A DNA stretch of 64,000 bases from Clostridia bacterium (lineage in GTDB: Bacteria > Bacillota > Clostridia > Lachnospirales > Lachnospiraceae): contig CAJTDE010000005.1 of the NCBI GenBank assembly GCA_910574835.1, positions 124,001 to 188,000 of the forward strand, given 5' to 3'. Position numbers and translations under genes: made by a program. Of this stretch, positions 7,096 to 16,616 are shown in pieces. How positions within the stretch are numbered: the first letter of the stretch is position 1; each line of letters begins with the position of its first letter. A model generated the notes under the pieces. That model was not told the DNA's origin and did not search any database. It saw only the letters and a list, made by a program, of their open reading frames with translations.

Positions 7096-9402
7096 ATGGA
7101 GACTCCGGAGGGAGAGGTTTATGAAAGACGCTATTGGACCAACGGAACAGATTCGATGGCAGCTCTCTATGACGGAGACGGGAACCGTGTATTTCGGATG
7201 GAGTACGGCGGCAGGACCGGAGGCGGTTCCGTAAGCGGAGCAGAGAAAGAAGAGACTTCCGAATCCATAACCCAGGAGACCGGAGGAGAAGCAGGCAGAA
7301 GCGGCTCGCCTTTAATTCCCCATGCCTGGGAAACGGAGGAAGAGCAGGAAGAGGTAACGGAGACAAGGAACAACATCTTCTGGTACGGCTTCGGCCAGGG
7401 ACTGATTCAGGGACTTACCACCGTGCCCGGTTACTTAAGCCGATGGCTCCACGAGCATTGGGAGTATATTCTTAGGAGAATCGACGTCCACAAGGACTAT
7501 GAGGTCCACACCTTTACGGAGGGAGGGGACGAGGCAAGAAAGCCCAAGGAGGGGGACACATGGACCGCCGCCCTTTATGATGAAATCTTTATACCCTATC
7601 AAGTGGGGGAGGCCGCCCGGGAGAACTATGTGGAGACCAGCTATGTGAATGACGTGAACCGGGCTTATGCGGAGACGTTGATGGAATATCAGGCAGACGG
7701 TTCCGCCGCCAGCATCTATGAATATGGGATTCAGCGTTTAAGCTATACGGATACGGGAAGCCAAGAGCTGTTCACCTATCTCTATGATGGAAGGGGAAGC
7801 GTATCAAACTTAACTTCCCAGTCCGGAGCATCTGTGCTAAGCTATGTGTATGATGCTTATGGAATGTCAACGGCCTACAATAGTACGGATGGCAACAACC
7901 CCACGTCCGGCACAGGAAATCCATACAGTTACAATGGGGAGTACACCGATCCGGATACCGGCTTCCAATATCTAAGGAGCCGCTACTACAACAGCCAGAC
8001 GGGAAGCTTTCTGACGGAGGACAGTTATTCGGGAAGCATCTTAGAACCCTTAAGCCAAAACCGCTACATCTATACGGGAAACAACCCGGTGAACCTTGCG
8101 GATCCCGGCGGCCATGCCTGGATTAGCGGGACAGCGGCAAAGGTAGCGGCAGCAGCAAAGAAAACGACATCCAAGCCAGGGGCGGTGAAATCCGGTGCGG
8201 CAACAGCGGTAAAGAATGCGACAAAGAAAGCAGTAACATCTACAAAGAATACCGTATCAACAAGCGGTCAGAAGAGCAAGGGAAGTTCGAAACAGAATTT
8301 AAGCAAGGGTGTTAAAACGGCATCTACAAAGCAGCAGAAGATCGTTACAACCTCAAGTAAAAGTTCCGGTTCCTCTTCTGCAAAAAAGAGCTGGGAAAAT
8401 GCGGTATCCGGCAGTATCACGGGAATAGCGGCAAGCGTAGTCAGAAGGCTTACACCAGGGCTTGCTTATATGAATAATCAGCTCTTGACTGTTAGCAGTG
8501 AAAAGGAGCGAAAATTATGTTCCGGAGGAGGAAGGCTCCCAAAAGGAAGTGCGGCTGCCGGGGTGGGAGTGATAAAAGGAATCAACCAGGCGATAACAAA
8601 CATCTGGAACAGGTCCATGTCAGTAAACCCTATAGGAAAGATATTCCTAAAACAAGAGAATGGTGTTTTTCCTGGAATAGGGAGTACGGTGATGGAGATT
8701 GCACAGAGGGTGATTAAGGAGCAGGAGACACAAGTTAAAAATAATGGGGAAAAAAACTTGTGGACAGAATTGTCATCCGGAGTTGCGACTTATTTTGATC
8801 AGAATCATATAACAGAAGAGCAAATGGAAGTAATAAACAAAAATATTGAGGATGTATTTGGGGGGAGGAAAGTATATATTCCAGATACGGTTACAAAAGT
8901 GGTAAATGGAGTCACTTCCGAAGTGCATCCTAATATTGATTGGTGGATGATTGGAAATGGTAGATATCCTATAGGGGTTCAAAAAGAGGATGAAAAGTAT
9001 AAAATTGCGGTAGGGCCTAAAATAATAGACCCCGAATATCCAGACGATGGGAAAATACAAGATGATGATTTTGATGGATACTCAAAAAATGTAAAATTAA
9101 TATTAGAACATAAAGTTACAGGAGAAGAAAAGATAATAGAGTGTACAGTAGTAGATTTTAAAGCACATTCATATAATACATATCCAGATGGCCAACCTTA
9201 TAATACGGGTGATATAGTCAGTTTTGATGTGGAAAATGGTCTTATACAAACAGGCATTGCCTATCCGGAATCAAGTAATGCAAAAAAACCAGGGGCTTTC
9301 ACAAAAGAAAGTTCGGACGGAAATATAATTGAATTTGCAGGCCATGCATTAGACTTTGATCCGAATGAATATGTTTTATGCCATTTAATTGTAGTACAAT
9401 AG
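7096..9402 (+). CDS. Rhs-family toxin, truncated shell with uncharacterised tip
   Basis: 768 residues. The reading frame enters in the middle of an Rhs protein (METPEGEVYERRYW, AALYDGDGNRVFRMEYGG), so most N-terminal YD repeats are missing; ATG 7096 is a nominal start with a weak GAGG site. The core is at residues 275-335 (YNGEYTDPDTGF, NRYIYTGNNPVNL). A Lys/Ser linker follows, then the pre-toxin segment MSVNPIGKIFLKQENG near residue 510. The tip (about 545-768) has the pattern YKIAVGPKIIDPEYPDDG, DFKAHSY, IIEFAGHALDF, which I know only as a recurring uncharacterised architecture, possibly a small beta-barrel. It lacks an obvious nuclease motif. The membrane-anchored gene at 9440 is the likely immunity partner. 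Confidence 0.82.
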   Translation: METPEGEVYERRYWTNGTDSMAALYDGDGNRVFRMEYGGRTGGGSVSGAEKEETSESITQETGGEAGRSGSPLIPHAWETEEEQEEVTETRNNIFWYGFGQGLIQGLTTVPGYLSRWLHEHWEYILRRIDVHKDYEVHTFTEGGDEARKPKEGDTWTAALYDEIFIPYQVGEAARENYVETSYVNDVNRAYAETLMEYQADGSAASIYEYGIQRLSYTDTGSQELFTYLYDGRGSVSNLTSQSGASVLSYVYDAYGMSTAYNSTDGNNPTSGTGNPYSYNGEYTDPDTGFQYLRSRYYNSQTGSFLTEDSYSGSILEPLSQNRYIYTGNNPVNLADPGGHAWISGTAAKVAAAAKKTTSKPGAVKSGAATAVKNATKKAVTSTKNTVSTSGQKSKGSSKQNLSKGVKTASTKQQKIVTTSSKSSGSSSAKKSWENAVSGSITGIAASVVRRLTPGLAYMNNQLLTVSSEKERKLCSGGGRLPKGSAAAGVGVIKGINQAITNIWNRSMSVNPIGKIFLKQENGVFPGIGSTVMEIAQRVIKEQETQVKNNGEKNLWTELSSGVATYFDQNHITEEQMEVINKNIEDVFGGRKVYIPDTVTKVVNGVTSEVHPNIDWWMIGNGRYPIGVQKEDEKYKIAVGPKIIDPEYPDDGKIQDDDFDGYSKNVKLILEHKVTGEEKIIECTVVDFKAHSYNTYPDGQPYNTGDIVSFDVENGLIQTGIAYPESSNAKKPGAFTKESSDGNIIEFAGHALDFDPNEYVLCHLIVVQ

Positions 9403-9439
9403 GAACCATAAATCTTTTTATAATAGTAGGAGAAGAGCT

Positions 9440-10465
9440 ATGAATATCAAAAAAAATTATTTAATTAGCTTCTTTGTAGTGGTAGTTATAACTACAGCTT
9501 TTCTGGTTTCAAGTGGTGATAACTCTACAGATAATTATTTATGTAAAAGTTTGAAAAAGGATATAGAAAGAATTGCAGAAGAAACTGCGAAGAACTTAAA
9601 AAAGAATCTCGAAAGGAATGTAAAAAGGAATAAAATAAAATTTATTCCTCCAAATATTATAAAGGAAGAAATAAATAGTTACTCAGACTTTAGAGAATTT
9701 CCGTATGATGATATGGAATATGCAACAGATGGAGTTTTTAAAGTGATAAAGGAGATCTATGAAGAAATTGATTTTTATAGTGAATTTGAAAAAGGAGATC
9801 TGAAACAGTATGATTTTTATAAGGAAAAATTCAAACAACTTTTAACAAATAAAGTCATGATTTACGATAAAAATACAGGGCAAAAAGTATATTTTAAGGA
9901 CTTTTCTTTACGATATGTCTCTGCTGATATTCATGATCTTGAAAATAATTTTTTCTATTTTTTCGATATAGATGGAGACGGTGTGCCAGAGTTATGTATA
10001 TCAGATAATAGGACCTTTGTTTGTGCTTTTGATTATGTGGTGGATAAAGACGAAATGGTGTTGTGGTGTAGCATGATAAGTAGTTATGATAGTTTAAATG
10101 GAACAAAAACAACTCGCTGGGATTGGGACGGAAGTCGTAATATGCTAATAAAATTAACTGCCAGTGGAGAGGAAGAAATGGTTCTTAGTTTTTATTGGAA
10201 AGATGATTTTAATCGAAAGAAAAATAGAGAAGAAATGTATTATATGGTAGGTTTGCCATTATATTCTGCGAAAAATGATAATGGCAACATTACAAATGCA
10301 ATGAAAGAGGAAGCTTACTATGATGAATCATCAACCATATACTATTTTAGAGTTACGGAAGAACAATTTGACGAGCTAACGAGAGATTATTTCATTGCAG
10401 CTGAACAGGCAGATGAAAATATAAAAGAAGTAACGTTTACATATCAGGAACTTTTTGAAAGCTAA
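9440..10465 (+). CDS. Membrane-anchored DxDGxxPELC-family protein, probable immunity
   Basis: 341 residues, start at 9440 with AGGAG upstream. One N-terminal membrane anchor (about residues 9-26) is followed by a charged coiled region and an extracytoplasmic domain with FFDIDGDGVPELC near residue 174, an EF-hand-like calcium-loop pattern, then VTEEQFDELTRDYF near the end. Related proteins occur at 15232, 18381 (frameshifted) and 34749 (5'-truncated), so this is an expanded local family. It sits 37 bases after the Rhs tip gene, which supports immunity to that tip. The exact function is not known to me. Confidence 0.7.
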   Translation: MNIKKNYLISFFVVVVITTAFLVSSGDNSTDNYLCKSLKKDIERIAEETAKNLKKNLERNVKRNKIKFIPPNIIKEEINSYSDFREFPYDDMEYATDGVFKVIKEIYEEIDFYSEFEKGDLKQYDFYKEKFKQLLTNKVMIYDKNTGQKVYFKDFSLRYVSADIHDLENNFFYFFDIDGDGVPELCISDNRTFVCAFDYVVDKDEMVLWCSMISSYDSLNGTKTTRWDWDGSRNMLIKLTASGEEEMVLSFYWKDDFNRKKNREEMYYMVGLPLYSAKNDNGNITNAMKEEAYYDESSTIYYFRVTEEQFDELTRDYFIAAEQADENIKEVTFTYQELFES

Positions 10466-10493
10466 AAACATCAAAAAATACAAAATCTGGAGA

Positions 10494-10730
10494 GCGGATA
10501 AGACGGACTCTGGCAGACGGGGTGGAGTGTCGGTATCATTACGAACTTTTGGGTCGCATCACAGGACTTGACGTTTCGGAGGGAAAAAGTCTGTCCTGGG
10601 AATATAGTGGGGTCAGGGAGCTGATTCGGGAGATGGATGAAAAAGTGAATACGATCTCTTATACCTACGCTAAGCTTCACAGGCTTCTTTCCGTTATCAA
10701 TCTAGAGGGAGCAAAGACCAGCATCCACAA
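10494..10730 (+). pseudogene. Rhs YD-repeat fragment
   Basis: Encodes ECRYHYELLGRITGLDV, LSWEYSGVRELIREMDEK and SYTYAKLHRLLSVIN, which are YD-repeat units of the Rhs shell. At about 10721 it crosses into linker DNA (from CATCCACAAAGAATACCG) but in the wrong frame, ending at 10800. A degenerate second copy of the same unit lies at 23160-23330. Confidence 0.75.
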
Positions 10731-11857
10731 AGAATACCGTATCAACAAGCAGTCAGAAGAGCAAGGGAAGTTCGAAACAGAATTTAAGCAAGGGTGTTAA
10801 AACGGCATCTACAAAGCAGCAGAAGATCGTTACAACCTCAAGTAAAAGTTCCGGTTCCTCTTCTGCAAAAAAGAGCTGGGAAAGTGCGGTAGCCGGCAGT
10901 ATCACGGGAATAGCGGCAAGCGTAGTCAGAAGGCTTACACCAGGGCATAGTTATATCAACAACAAGCTGTTCACGGCCAGCAGTGCAAAGGAGAGGAAGC
11001 TGTGTTCCAATGCAGGAAGGGCGACAGCCGGTGTTAAGCCTACTACGGCAACGGTAGCGCCAGCAATACCCGGAGTTTTTGAAGGGCTAGGTGCTCTGTT
11101 GTCAGCCCTGGGAGGAGCCTTGGCCGGAGCGGTAGGGGGTGTAGTTGGCAGCGTAATACTACCAGTGGCTTTAGTGGCAGCAGTAGCCGCTTTAGGTATA
11201 GGAGCGTATAAGTATCTGTCAGAGGAAAAGGCGGCATTGACACCCACCATTGCTGAGCAGATACTTGAGATGGCAAGGAAGAGGAAAGAAGAGCAGGAGA
11301 CCATCACAGTTGGCCCGGATGATTATGATATTTTAGATAAAGATGGAAATGTGATTTATGAAGGAGGAGGTGGGAGCAAAAATAATAATAATGATGATAA
11401 TAATGGGGAAGAAAAACTGACACCGGCAAATCCGGAGCAGGGGAATGGAGGTTCGAGTTCGGAGAATGTTCCAGATGCAGTAGAAGGGAGCAAAACAGGA
11501 AAGATTTGGATAGGGAATGATAAGTATGTTCCAGAATTAGCGAATGCAATTGAAGCAAGATTTCCAGGACAGATTAAAGCTGTTGAAAGAGTAATATTTG
11601 ATGCAAATGGAAATAGAATTACAGATTTGGATATAGAGTTAGAGAAGATTATAATTCAAGTAAAATCTGGTTCAGCAAAAGGATTGACTCGTCAAATGAT
11701 AAATACTGCTAACGCTACTGGCAAAACGGTTATATCATATACTCCGGATCAGTTATTATCATCAGCAGTTTTAAGAGATGTGAGGTCTAAGGGGTTTAAA
11801 ACATTTGTTGATATGGAATCTTTATTAAAATTTTTAAAAGAGTTTTTAGGAATTTAA
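10706..11857 (+). pseudogene. Orphan Rhs linker plus PD-(D/E)xK-like nuclease tip
   Basis: This frame is open from 10706 to 11857 but has no proper start; a TTG at 11099 is the first possible initiator. Bases 10731-11330 are almost identical to the linker of the first Rhs gene, including the hydrophobic Gly/Ala/Val stretch. The tip (GKIWIGNDKYVPELAN, then RITDLDIELEKIIIQVKSGSA, with the D-x(n)-E-x-K-like core ending in IQVKSG) resembles the restriction-endonuclease fold seen in Rhs nuclease toxins. It is probably a DNase cassette kept without its shell, available for recombination. The partner immunity gene at 13364 has been moved away by a 1.5-kb insertion. Confidence 0.72.
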
Positions 11858-11865
11858 TAATGTTA

Positions 11866-13341
11866 TACCAGTTTACAACGTTTTGATTTTTAAAAAATAA
11901 GATACAAACTCAGCCTCTTTGCGGTATAATTTAAGCGACTAAACCAAAATCCACACGAAAAGAGATGAGTTTGTATCTACCGCTTATTATACCTTAAAGA
12001 TTCCATTTTTAACAGACTGTTTTTATATTTTCAGGATTATTTTGCCACTGCTTCCAGACCCACCATCAGGAATCTGTTCCTGGTGGTCATCTCCATTTTG
12101 ACTCTGGACATGTTCCGTTCCGTACGCTTTGCCCACAGCCATGTGATTTCCGGACTGTCCGATACCTCGCTTAACGCGTTTTACTATATACTCAAAACAG
12201 ATGCCTATGATCACTCTACCTGGAATGACGTTACTGTTACGAAAGCTGTCCAGACTGTTCCTGGCACTTTGACAGATTAGCCAATTTTTCTTTCTATATG
12301 ATGATACCATGATCCAAAAATCCGGTAAGCATTTTGAACTTTGTTCCAAACTCTATGACCACGCCGCCCACAATGGCTCCAATTATCTTAATGGACACTG
12401 CATGGTCAGTTTCCTGCTCTCTGTCCCGGTATACCAGAATGGGGAAATTTTCTATCTTTCTGTCCCGGTGGGTTACCGACTCTGGGATAAAGAAAAGAGC
12501 AAGCTCGCTTTGGCTGCCGATTTGGTGGCTCAGGCCATGAAAGTCATGGATCCTGAGCGTCAGGTGATCTTGTTGTGCGACAGTTGGTATCCCAAAGCGG
12601 AAGTAGTCGCTCTCGTGGAATAGTTTGATAACCTGGAAATGGTCTGTAATGCCAGGGTGGATACGGCTCTTTACGGACTCCCACCCGCTAAAACCGGGAA
12701 AAAGGGCCGTCCCAGAAAGCACGGGGACCGGATTGGGCTGGATGAGATTGTCCTTGGCGACCCCAAAAGTAGTGACTGGCTGGTTGGCATGATGCCGGTT
12801 ATTACCAACCTCTGGAAAGATAAAGTGGTATATGCCTTAGTTACTGCGCCAAAAACGGAAAAGGGAGCCGCCGTCTGTTCCTATGCACAGCTGATCCAAG
12901 AACGATTTCCTTTGACTGGGAGAACAGCGCTGACAAAACAACCTGTTCTTATGGGGCAGAAAATATCTTTTATCTGCCATTGGCCTGGTATGGCCGGAGG
13001 TGGAACATTGAAGTTTCTTATTATGAAGGGAAAACCTTCTGGTCGTTGGATGAATACCGGATCCGCGGTAAGGAAGGGATCGAACGGATGGTGAATTTGA
13101 GCAGCCTCTCCTACAGTGCCATGCCCCTGCTTCCTTACAGTGATGAAAGCTTTTCCGGATATCAGTCCGCCAGTACCCGGGAAACCAGGTACGAAATTGG
13201 TCAGCAAATCCAGTCAGATATAATTTTATGCAGTTTCGGGAAATTTCTCGAAACTATTAAAAATTGTTCTGTTTTGATAAAGGCCGTAGAAGACTACATT
13301 TTATCGGGTTTTAGGAAATTTCAAAAGTTGTAAACTGGTGT
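11866..13341 (+). mobile_element. IS4-like insertion, decayed, with 7-bp target duplication
   Basis: 1476 bp flanked by direct repeats AATGTTA (11859-11865 and 13342-13348). Ends are inverted: ACCAGTTTACAACGTTTTGA near 11868 and TCAAAAGTTGTAAACTGGT before 13340 (one-base gap). The interior is a broken transposase gene on the plus strand. The element separates the nuclease tip from the gene that follows. Confidence 0.8.
12036..13333 (+). pseudogene. IS4/IS701-like transposase, frameshifted
   Basis: Consecutive plus-strand pieces in different frames read as one transposase. They are an N-terminal part near 12050-12280 (RPTIRNLFLVV, GLSDTSLNAFYYIL), a DDE-type middle (12309-12623), a basic GRPRKHGDR segment near 12690, and a C-terminal WNIEVSYYEGK, YRIRGKEGIERMVN portion near 13000-13100. 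Stops and frame changes at about 12280, 12623 and 12990 inactivate it. Confidence 0.75.
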
Positions 13342-13363
13342 AATGTTAGGGAGGAGCACTTAT

Positions 13364-13789
13364 ATGCAATGGATAATTCTAATTGGAGATGAAAATTTCA
13401 ATCTTAATGCATTAAAGTCAATAAAACATAAGGGATGTACCAGATGCTATGACGTACCAGGAATAAAGGGAAGATATTGTGTTGAGTTTGAACAGGAACA
13501 TATATTTTATGATTTTGATTTAGATGTTGGAGAGCTTGCAGAGAACTTAAGCAAAGTACCATATAAAAAACCACATTTCATTATGATGATATATAAATCC
13601 GAAGAGCTTGTTAAACACATATTAAAACTAAAAGATTTTCCTAATACAATTTATGTAGATAATGATTATGGATTAGTCTTACCTCTGAAAGAATTTATAG
13701 AAATAGGTATGCCATTGAATAAAGAAGAAACAGAAGATTATCTTTCAGATAGTGATAATATTATTGTAAACGAAATTTTAGATTATTAG
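13364..13789 (+). CDS. Probable immunity protein to the nuclease-like tip
   Basis: 141 residues from ATG 13364 (MQWIILIGDENFN), with GGGAGGAG 8 bases upstream; an earlier ATG at 13343 lacks a ribosome site and lies in the target duplication of the insertion. Cytoplasmic, acidic, no family recognised. Deleting the 11866-13341 insertion puts this start 24 bases behind the stop of the PD-(D/E)xK-like tip, so the two formed one cassette. A decayed copy of its C-terminus (LLNKEETKTYLSDS) survives at 18181-18245. Confidence 0.72.
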   Translation: MQWIILIGDENFNLNALKSIKHKGCTRCYDVPGIKGRYCVEFEQEHIFYDFDLDVGELAENLSKVPYKKPHFIMMIYKSEELVKHILKLKDFPNTIYVDNDYGLVLPLKEFIEIGMPLNKEETEDYLSDSDNIIVNEILDY

Positions 13790-13802
13790 AGGTGGGAAAA
13801 TA

Positions 13803-14171
13803 GTGAGTATTGAAGAATTTATTAAAAGTATTAGAAATAGGCCTTTAATGTATGTCGAAAAACTAGACATAAATTACGTTAATTATATAGTTATTGGCTT
13901 TTTGATGAGTAACTTAATGAAAGATGACAGTTATAAAATTGATAAGATCTTTCACCGGCATTTTATAGGATGGCTTATAAAGTGGGTAAAGGAAAATGTG
14001 GATTCAAACTATAAAAAGAAAAGTTTTTATTGGCACCATATTTTCATAGAGATAACAGATAATGAAGAGGACGCTGTAAAATTGTTTTTTGAATTAAGCG
14101 AAAAATTTTTTGAAGAATGCAAACTTCAGACTTATCTAGAGGAACATGCTTATGATATGAAGGATCACTGA
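13803..14171 (+). CDS. Small protein of an IxKRPxMYI family, probable immunity
   Basis: 122 residues with a GTG start at 13803 and GAGGTGGG upstream. The opening pattern MSIEEFIKSIRNRPLMYVEK matches the gene at 36947 (LIEKRPQMFIG), and both continue with a hydrophobic helix and a C-terminal LFFELSEKFFEE / IFFELCNEFFQ motif. I take both to be members of one immunity-like family common in Rhs and similar loci, but cannot name it. It lies 13 bases behind the preceding immunity candidate. Confidence 0.65.
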   Translation: MSIEEFIKSIRNRPLMYVEKLDINYVNYIVIGFLMSNLMKDDSYKIDKIFHRHFIGWLIKWVKENVDSNYKKKSFYWHHIFIEITDNEEDAVKLFFELSEKFFEECKLQTYLEEHAYDMKDH

Positions 14172-14480
14172 AAGATATGCCTATGAACATTCTGATTTTG
14201 TTGCAGAGGAAGAGTTAATTGATCTTTGTGAAAAAGAATAAGGATATAACGAAAAAGGCAGTAAACAATGCAAGGAATACTACTTCCAGGAATAAATAGA
14301 GATTGCACAGAGGGGGATTAAGGAGCAGAAAATGAGAAAAGAGCAGGAGGCCAGAGCTGAATCAAGATATGAATTGTGGCATATGGAGGATAATATAAAA
14401 GAAGAAAATAAAACAGTGAAAGTAAATGATTGGTTATCCTTACACACGATACTTTCAGCTGATAATGGTAGAAAGGGATA
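14172..14480 (+). pseudogene. Decayed Rhs tip-linker DNA
   Basis: No intact gene. Bases 14298-14327 repeat the pre-toxin linker (EIAQRGIKEQ; compare EIAQRVIKEQE at 2050 and 8690). AT-rich coding-like scraps lie on either side (YEHSDFVAEEELIDLCEKE at about 14176-14241). These are remnants of at least one lost toxin cassette. Confidence 0.5.
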
Positions 14481-14504
14481 GTATGGAAGGCCATTCTGGA
14501 AAGT

Positions 14505-14640
14505 AACAGAAAGCCGCTTTCAAGCGGCTACCAGTAACAAAATAACGGTTTGTCGGACCGACTTTAGGCGGAAAAGTAACATCGACCCAGTAGGGTCAAC
14601 ATCAAACCACCAGCGGGGCTGGTGGTTCGTGACTCAAAAT
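14505..14640 (+). mobile_element. Hairpin-rich element resembling IS200/IS605 ends
   Basis: A GC-richer 135-bp block with three perfect stem-loops: AGCCGCT/AGCGGCT (14512-14529), GACCC/GGGTC (14584-14597) and AACCACCAGC/GCTGGTGGTT (14605-14627). A weaker CGG/CCG pair lies near 14546. It holds no ORF and its composition differs from the AT-rich surroundings. Subterminal hairpins and a tail reading GTGACTCAAAAT are features of IS200/IS605 ends and of TnpB guide-RNA scaffolds, so it may be a mini-derivative. Family assignment is by appearance only. Confidence 0.45.
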
Positions 14641-14677
14641 TCTTTTGAAAATTAAATATATGGTGAGGTGTCATTTT

Positions 14678-15088
14678 ATGGAATGGATAGTTATTAATAC
14701 AGAAAAAGATATTTTGGATATTCAGAAACAATATGATAATTTTTTAGATGCGGAGATTGTTAGATTTGGATTTGAAAGTGGAAATTATATAGATTCTGAA
14801 TTAGTAGGATATGAGTATATGAAAAATGAGTTGCATGTTATATTTCAAAGAATGGATATCAATCCATTTGAAATTGAGGTTGTTTTTGAGGGAATGAGAA
14901 GAATAAACTTTTATGCTCCATTAATGGATGAACGTTCTTCTTGCATATCATATGCAAAATTCGTTAAAAATGATAGTTTTATTTATTGGACTAAGTGGAA
15001 AGATTTCGATCCATATAATTCGGAACATTTAGAAGCTAATGTGACTTTTATTGAGGCTAAAAAAGCAATGTGGCGGATTATTTGTTAA
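14678..15088 (+). CDS. Small cytoplasmic protein, probable immunity
   Basis: 136 residues from ATG 14678 (MEWIVINTEKDI), preceded by GGTGAGGTG; an upstream ATG at 14645 has no ribosome site. Acidic, aromatic-rich, no signal or membrane segment, no recognised family. Its AT-rich composition and place in a row of immunity-like genes are the only clues. Its toxin is not present. Confidence 0.6.
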   Translation: MEWIVINTEKDILDIQKQYDNFLDAEIVRFGFESGNYIDSELVGYEYMKNELHVIFQRMDINPFEIEVVFEGMRRINFYAPLMDERSSCISYAKFVKNDSFIYWTKWKDFDPYNSEHLEANVTFIEAKKAMWRIIC

Positions 15089-15231
15089 GCTTGAATTAAT
15101 CTGTTGCGTTAGTTAACTAAATGAAAATCTTAATGCTTAGCTATGCCAGGGAGGATGGAATAAGTAGCAACAATGCCTGCGATGCTCAATAAAAGGATAA
15201 GTGGCAGTATTTAAAAGAAGTAGGTGACAAA
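15089..15231 (+). other. Intergenic scrap; start of a 1.13-kb duplicated block
   Basis: Mostly degenerate sequence. From about 15202 (GTGGCAGTAT) it is nearly identical to 18350 onwards, marking the left edge of a duplicated block that contains the next gene and its copy at 18381. Confidence 0.5.
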
Positions 15232-16332
15232 GTGAATAAAAAGATATACATAATATTAACGTTTGCTGCAATCGGATTTCTGGCCTTGCTTGTGGGAATA
15301 GTACATACACCGATAAAGGAGTCGAATGGAAAATTGGTGTCTATGGAAATGACAGAAAATATATGGACAGAAAATAAAAGCTTGGATATTGCCCGGAAAA
15401 ATAAAGAACAGGATCTTCCGGAACAAGAGCAGGCACCTGAAAACAGCATTTTAGATTCCGAAGATCAGGAATTAACAGAAGAAATCAATGAGCAGAATCT
15501 GGCTGCCTTGGAATGGGGAGATGAGTCTCCATTCCATGCATATGAGAGCTATTGGGTCTTTCCGTTTGAAGAAATGGAGTATGCGGATGATAAGGAATTT
15601 AGAGAATTAAGAGAAATTTTCAGTGAAATACAATTTTATGGAGGTTTTCCTTTAGGGGATGAGGAAAAGTATAAAATCTGTAAGGACAAGTATGCACAGC
15701 TTCTTAAAAATGAAATAACCGTTACCGTTCCGGAGACAGGAGAGGAATGTTATTTGGAGAAATTTGATCTTGTAATTGATAAGCATGAAGAAAAGCCCTA
15801 TGATTTGGAACGATATTATTTTTATTTGTTCGATGTGGATGGAAATGATGCCCCTGAGTTATGTCTTTTTGAATTTTTGTGTCCAGGAATCATAGACTTT
15901 ATGTGCATTTTTAAATATGATTTTGATTTGGATAAGATTATATTATGGGAGAATTTTGGTTCCCACTATACTCTTTTGTTTGGCGGGAATAGCATTGCAG
16001 GAGAGAATGGAAATGCGAATGAATTTGATTTCTATCAAGTAGATGAAAATGCAAATCCGATATTTCGTACAGGTTTTGTATGGGAGGGAGCTTTGACAAA
16101 CGGAAATTTAGTATATATGGTAATATTACCGCAATATAAAAATGCAAATAAAGACGAACGGATAGAACAAATGAAAAGAAAGGCATTTTATGAAAAACAA
16201 ACAGGAAGCTATTACTTAAGAATAACGGAAGAGCAGTACGAAGAGTTATCAAGTCATTATTTTAAAGCAAGAGAGAAAGCCGCCGAAGAATTAGATAAGC
16301 TAGAAATGAGTTATATGGAATTATTCGGGTAG
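15232..16332 (+). CDS. Membrane-anchored DxDGxxPELC-family protein, probable immunity
   Basis: 366 residues, GTG start at 15232 behind AGGTG. An N-terminal membrane anchor (about 5-24) precedes an acidic Glu/Gln-rich spacer and the family domain: FPFEEMEYADDKEFRE, then FDVDGNDAPELCLFE near residue 199 and ITEEQYEELSSHYF near the end. It is a longer relative of the 9440 protein and almost identical over its first 270 residues to the broken copy at 18381. This is the intact member of the pair. Confidence 0.72.
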   Translation: MNKKIYIILTFAAIGFLALLVGIVHTPIKESNGKLVSMEMTENIWTENKSLDIARKNKEQDLPEQEQAPENSILDSEDQELTEEINEQNLAALEWGDESPFHAYESYWVFPFEEMEYADDKEFRELREIFSEIQFYGGFPLGDEEKYKICKDKYAQLLKNEITVTVPETGEECYLEKFDLVIDKHEEKPYDLERYYFYLFDVDGNDAPELCLFEFLCPGIIDFMCIFKYDFDLDKIILWENFGSHYTLLFGGNSIAGENGNANEFDFYQVDENANPIFRTGFVWEGALTNGNLVYMVILPQYKNANKDERIEQMKRKAFYEKQTGSYYLRITEEQYEELSSHYFKAREKAAEELDKLEMSYMELFG

Positions 16333-16612
16333 CTCAAAAACCTGTACAAAGAGGACGTAGAGCTATACTTCTATGGCTACGCCTACGACTATTCCGGCTT
16401 TATCACAAGGGAAGAACTATGTGTATGACGCTTATGGAATGTCAACGCCCTATAGCAGCACGAATAACAGCAGCCTTACTTCCGGAATAGGAAATCTATA
16501 CGGCTACAATGGAGAGTACACCGATCCGGCAACACGCATTTTAGGTATATATGATGGAAAATTGCCAGGAAATATTGAAATTTGGACAATAGAGGGAATT
16601 ATAAAGGAGTAA
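16333..16612 (+). pseudogene. Rhs core scrap fused to a lost toxin tail
   Basis: Rhs core pieces (YGYAYDYSGFI in one frame, then YVYDAYGMSTPYSS, YGYNGEYTDPAT) run into an AT-rich tail (RILGIYDGKLPGNIEIW, EGIIKE) that stops at 16612. The tail is probably the last 25 residues of a deleted toxin tip, and the next gene starts four bases later with AAAGGAG inside this tail. The core here is a distinct, more divergent copy. Confidence 0.65.
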
Positions 16613-16616
16613 TATA

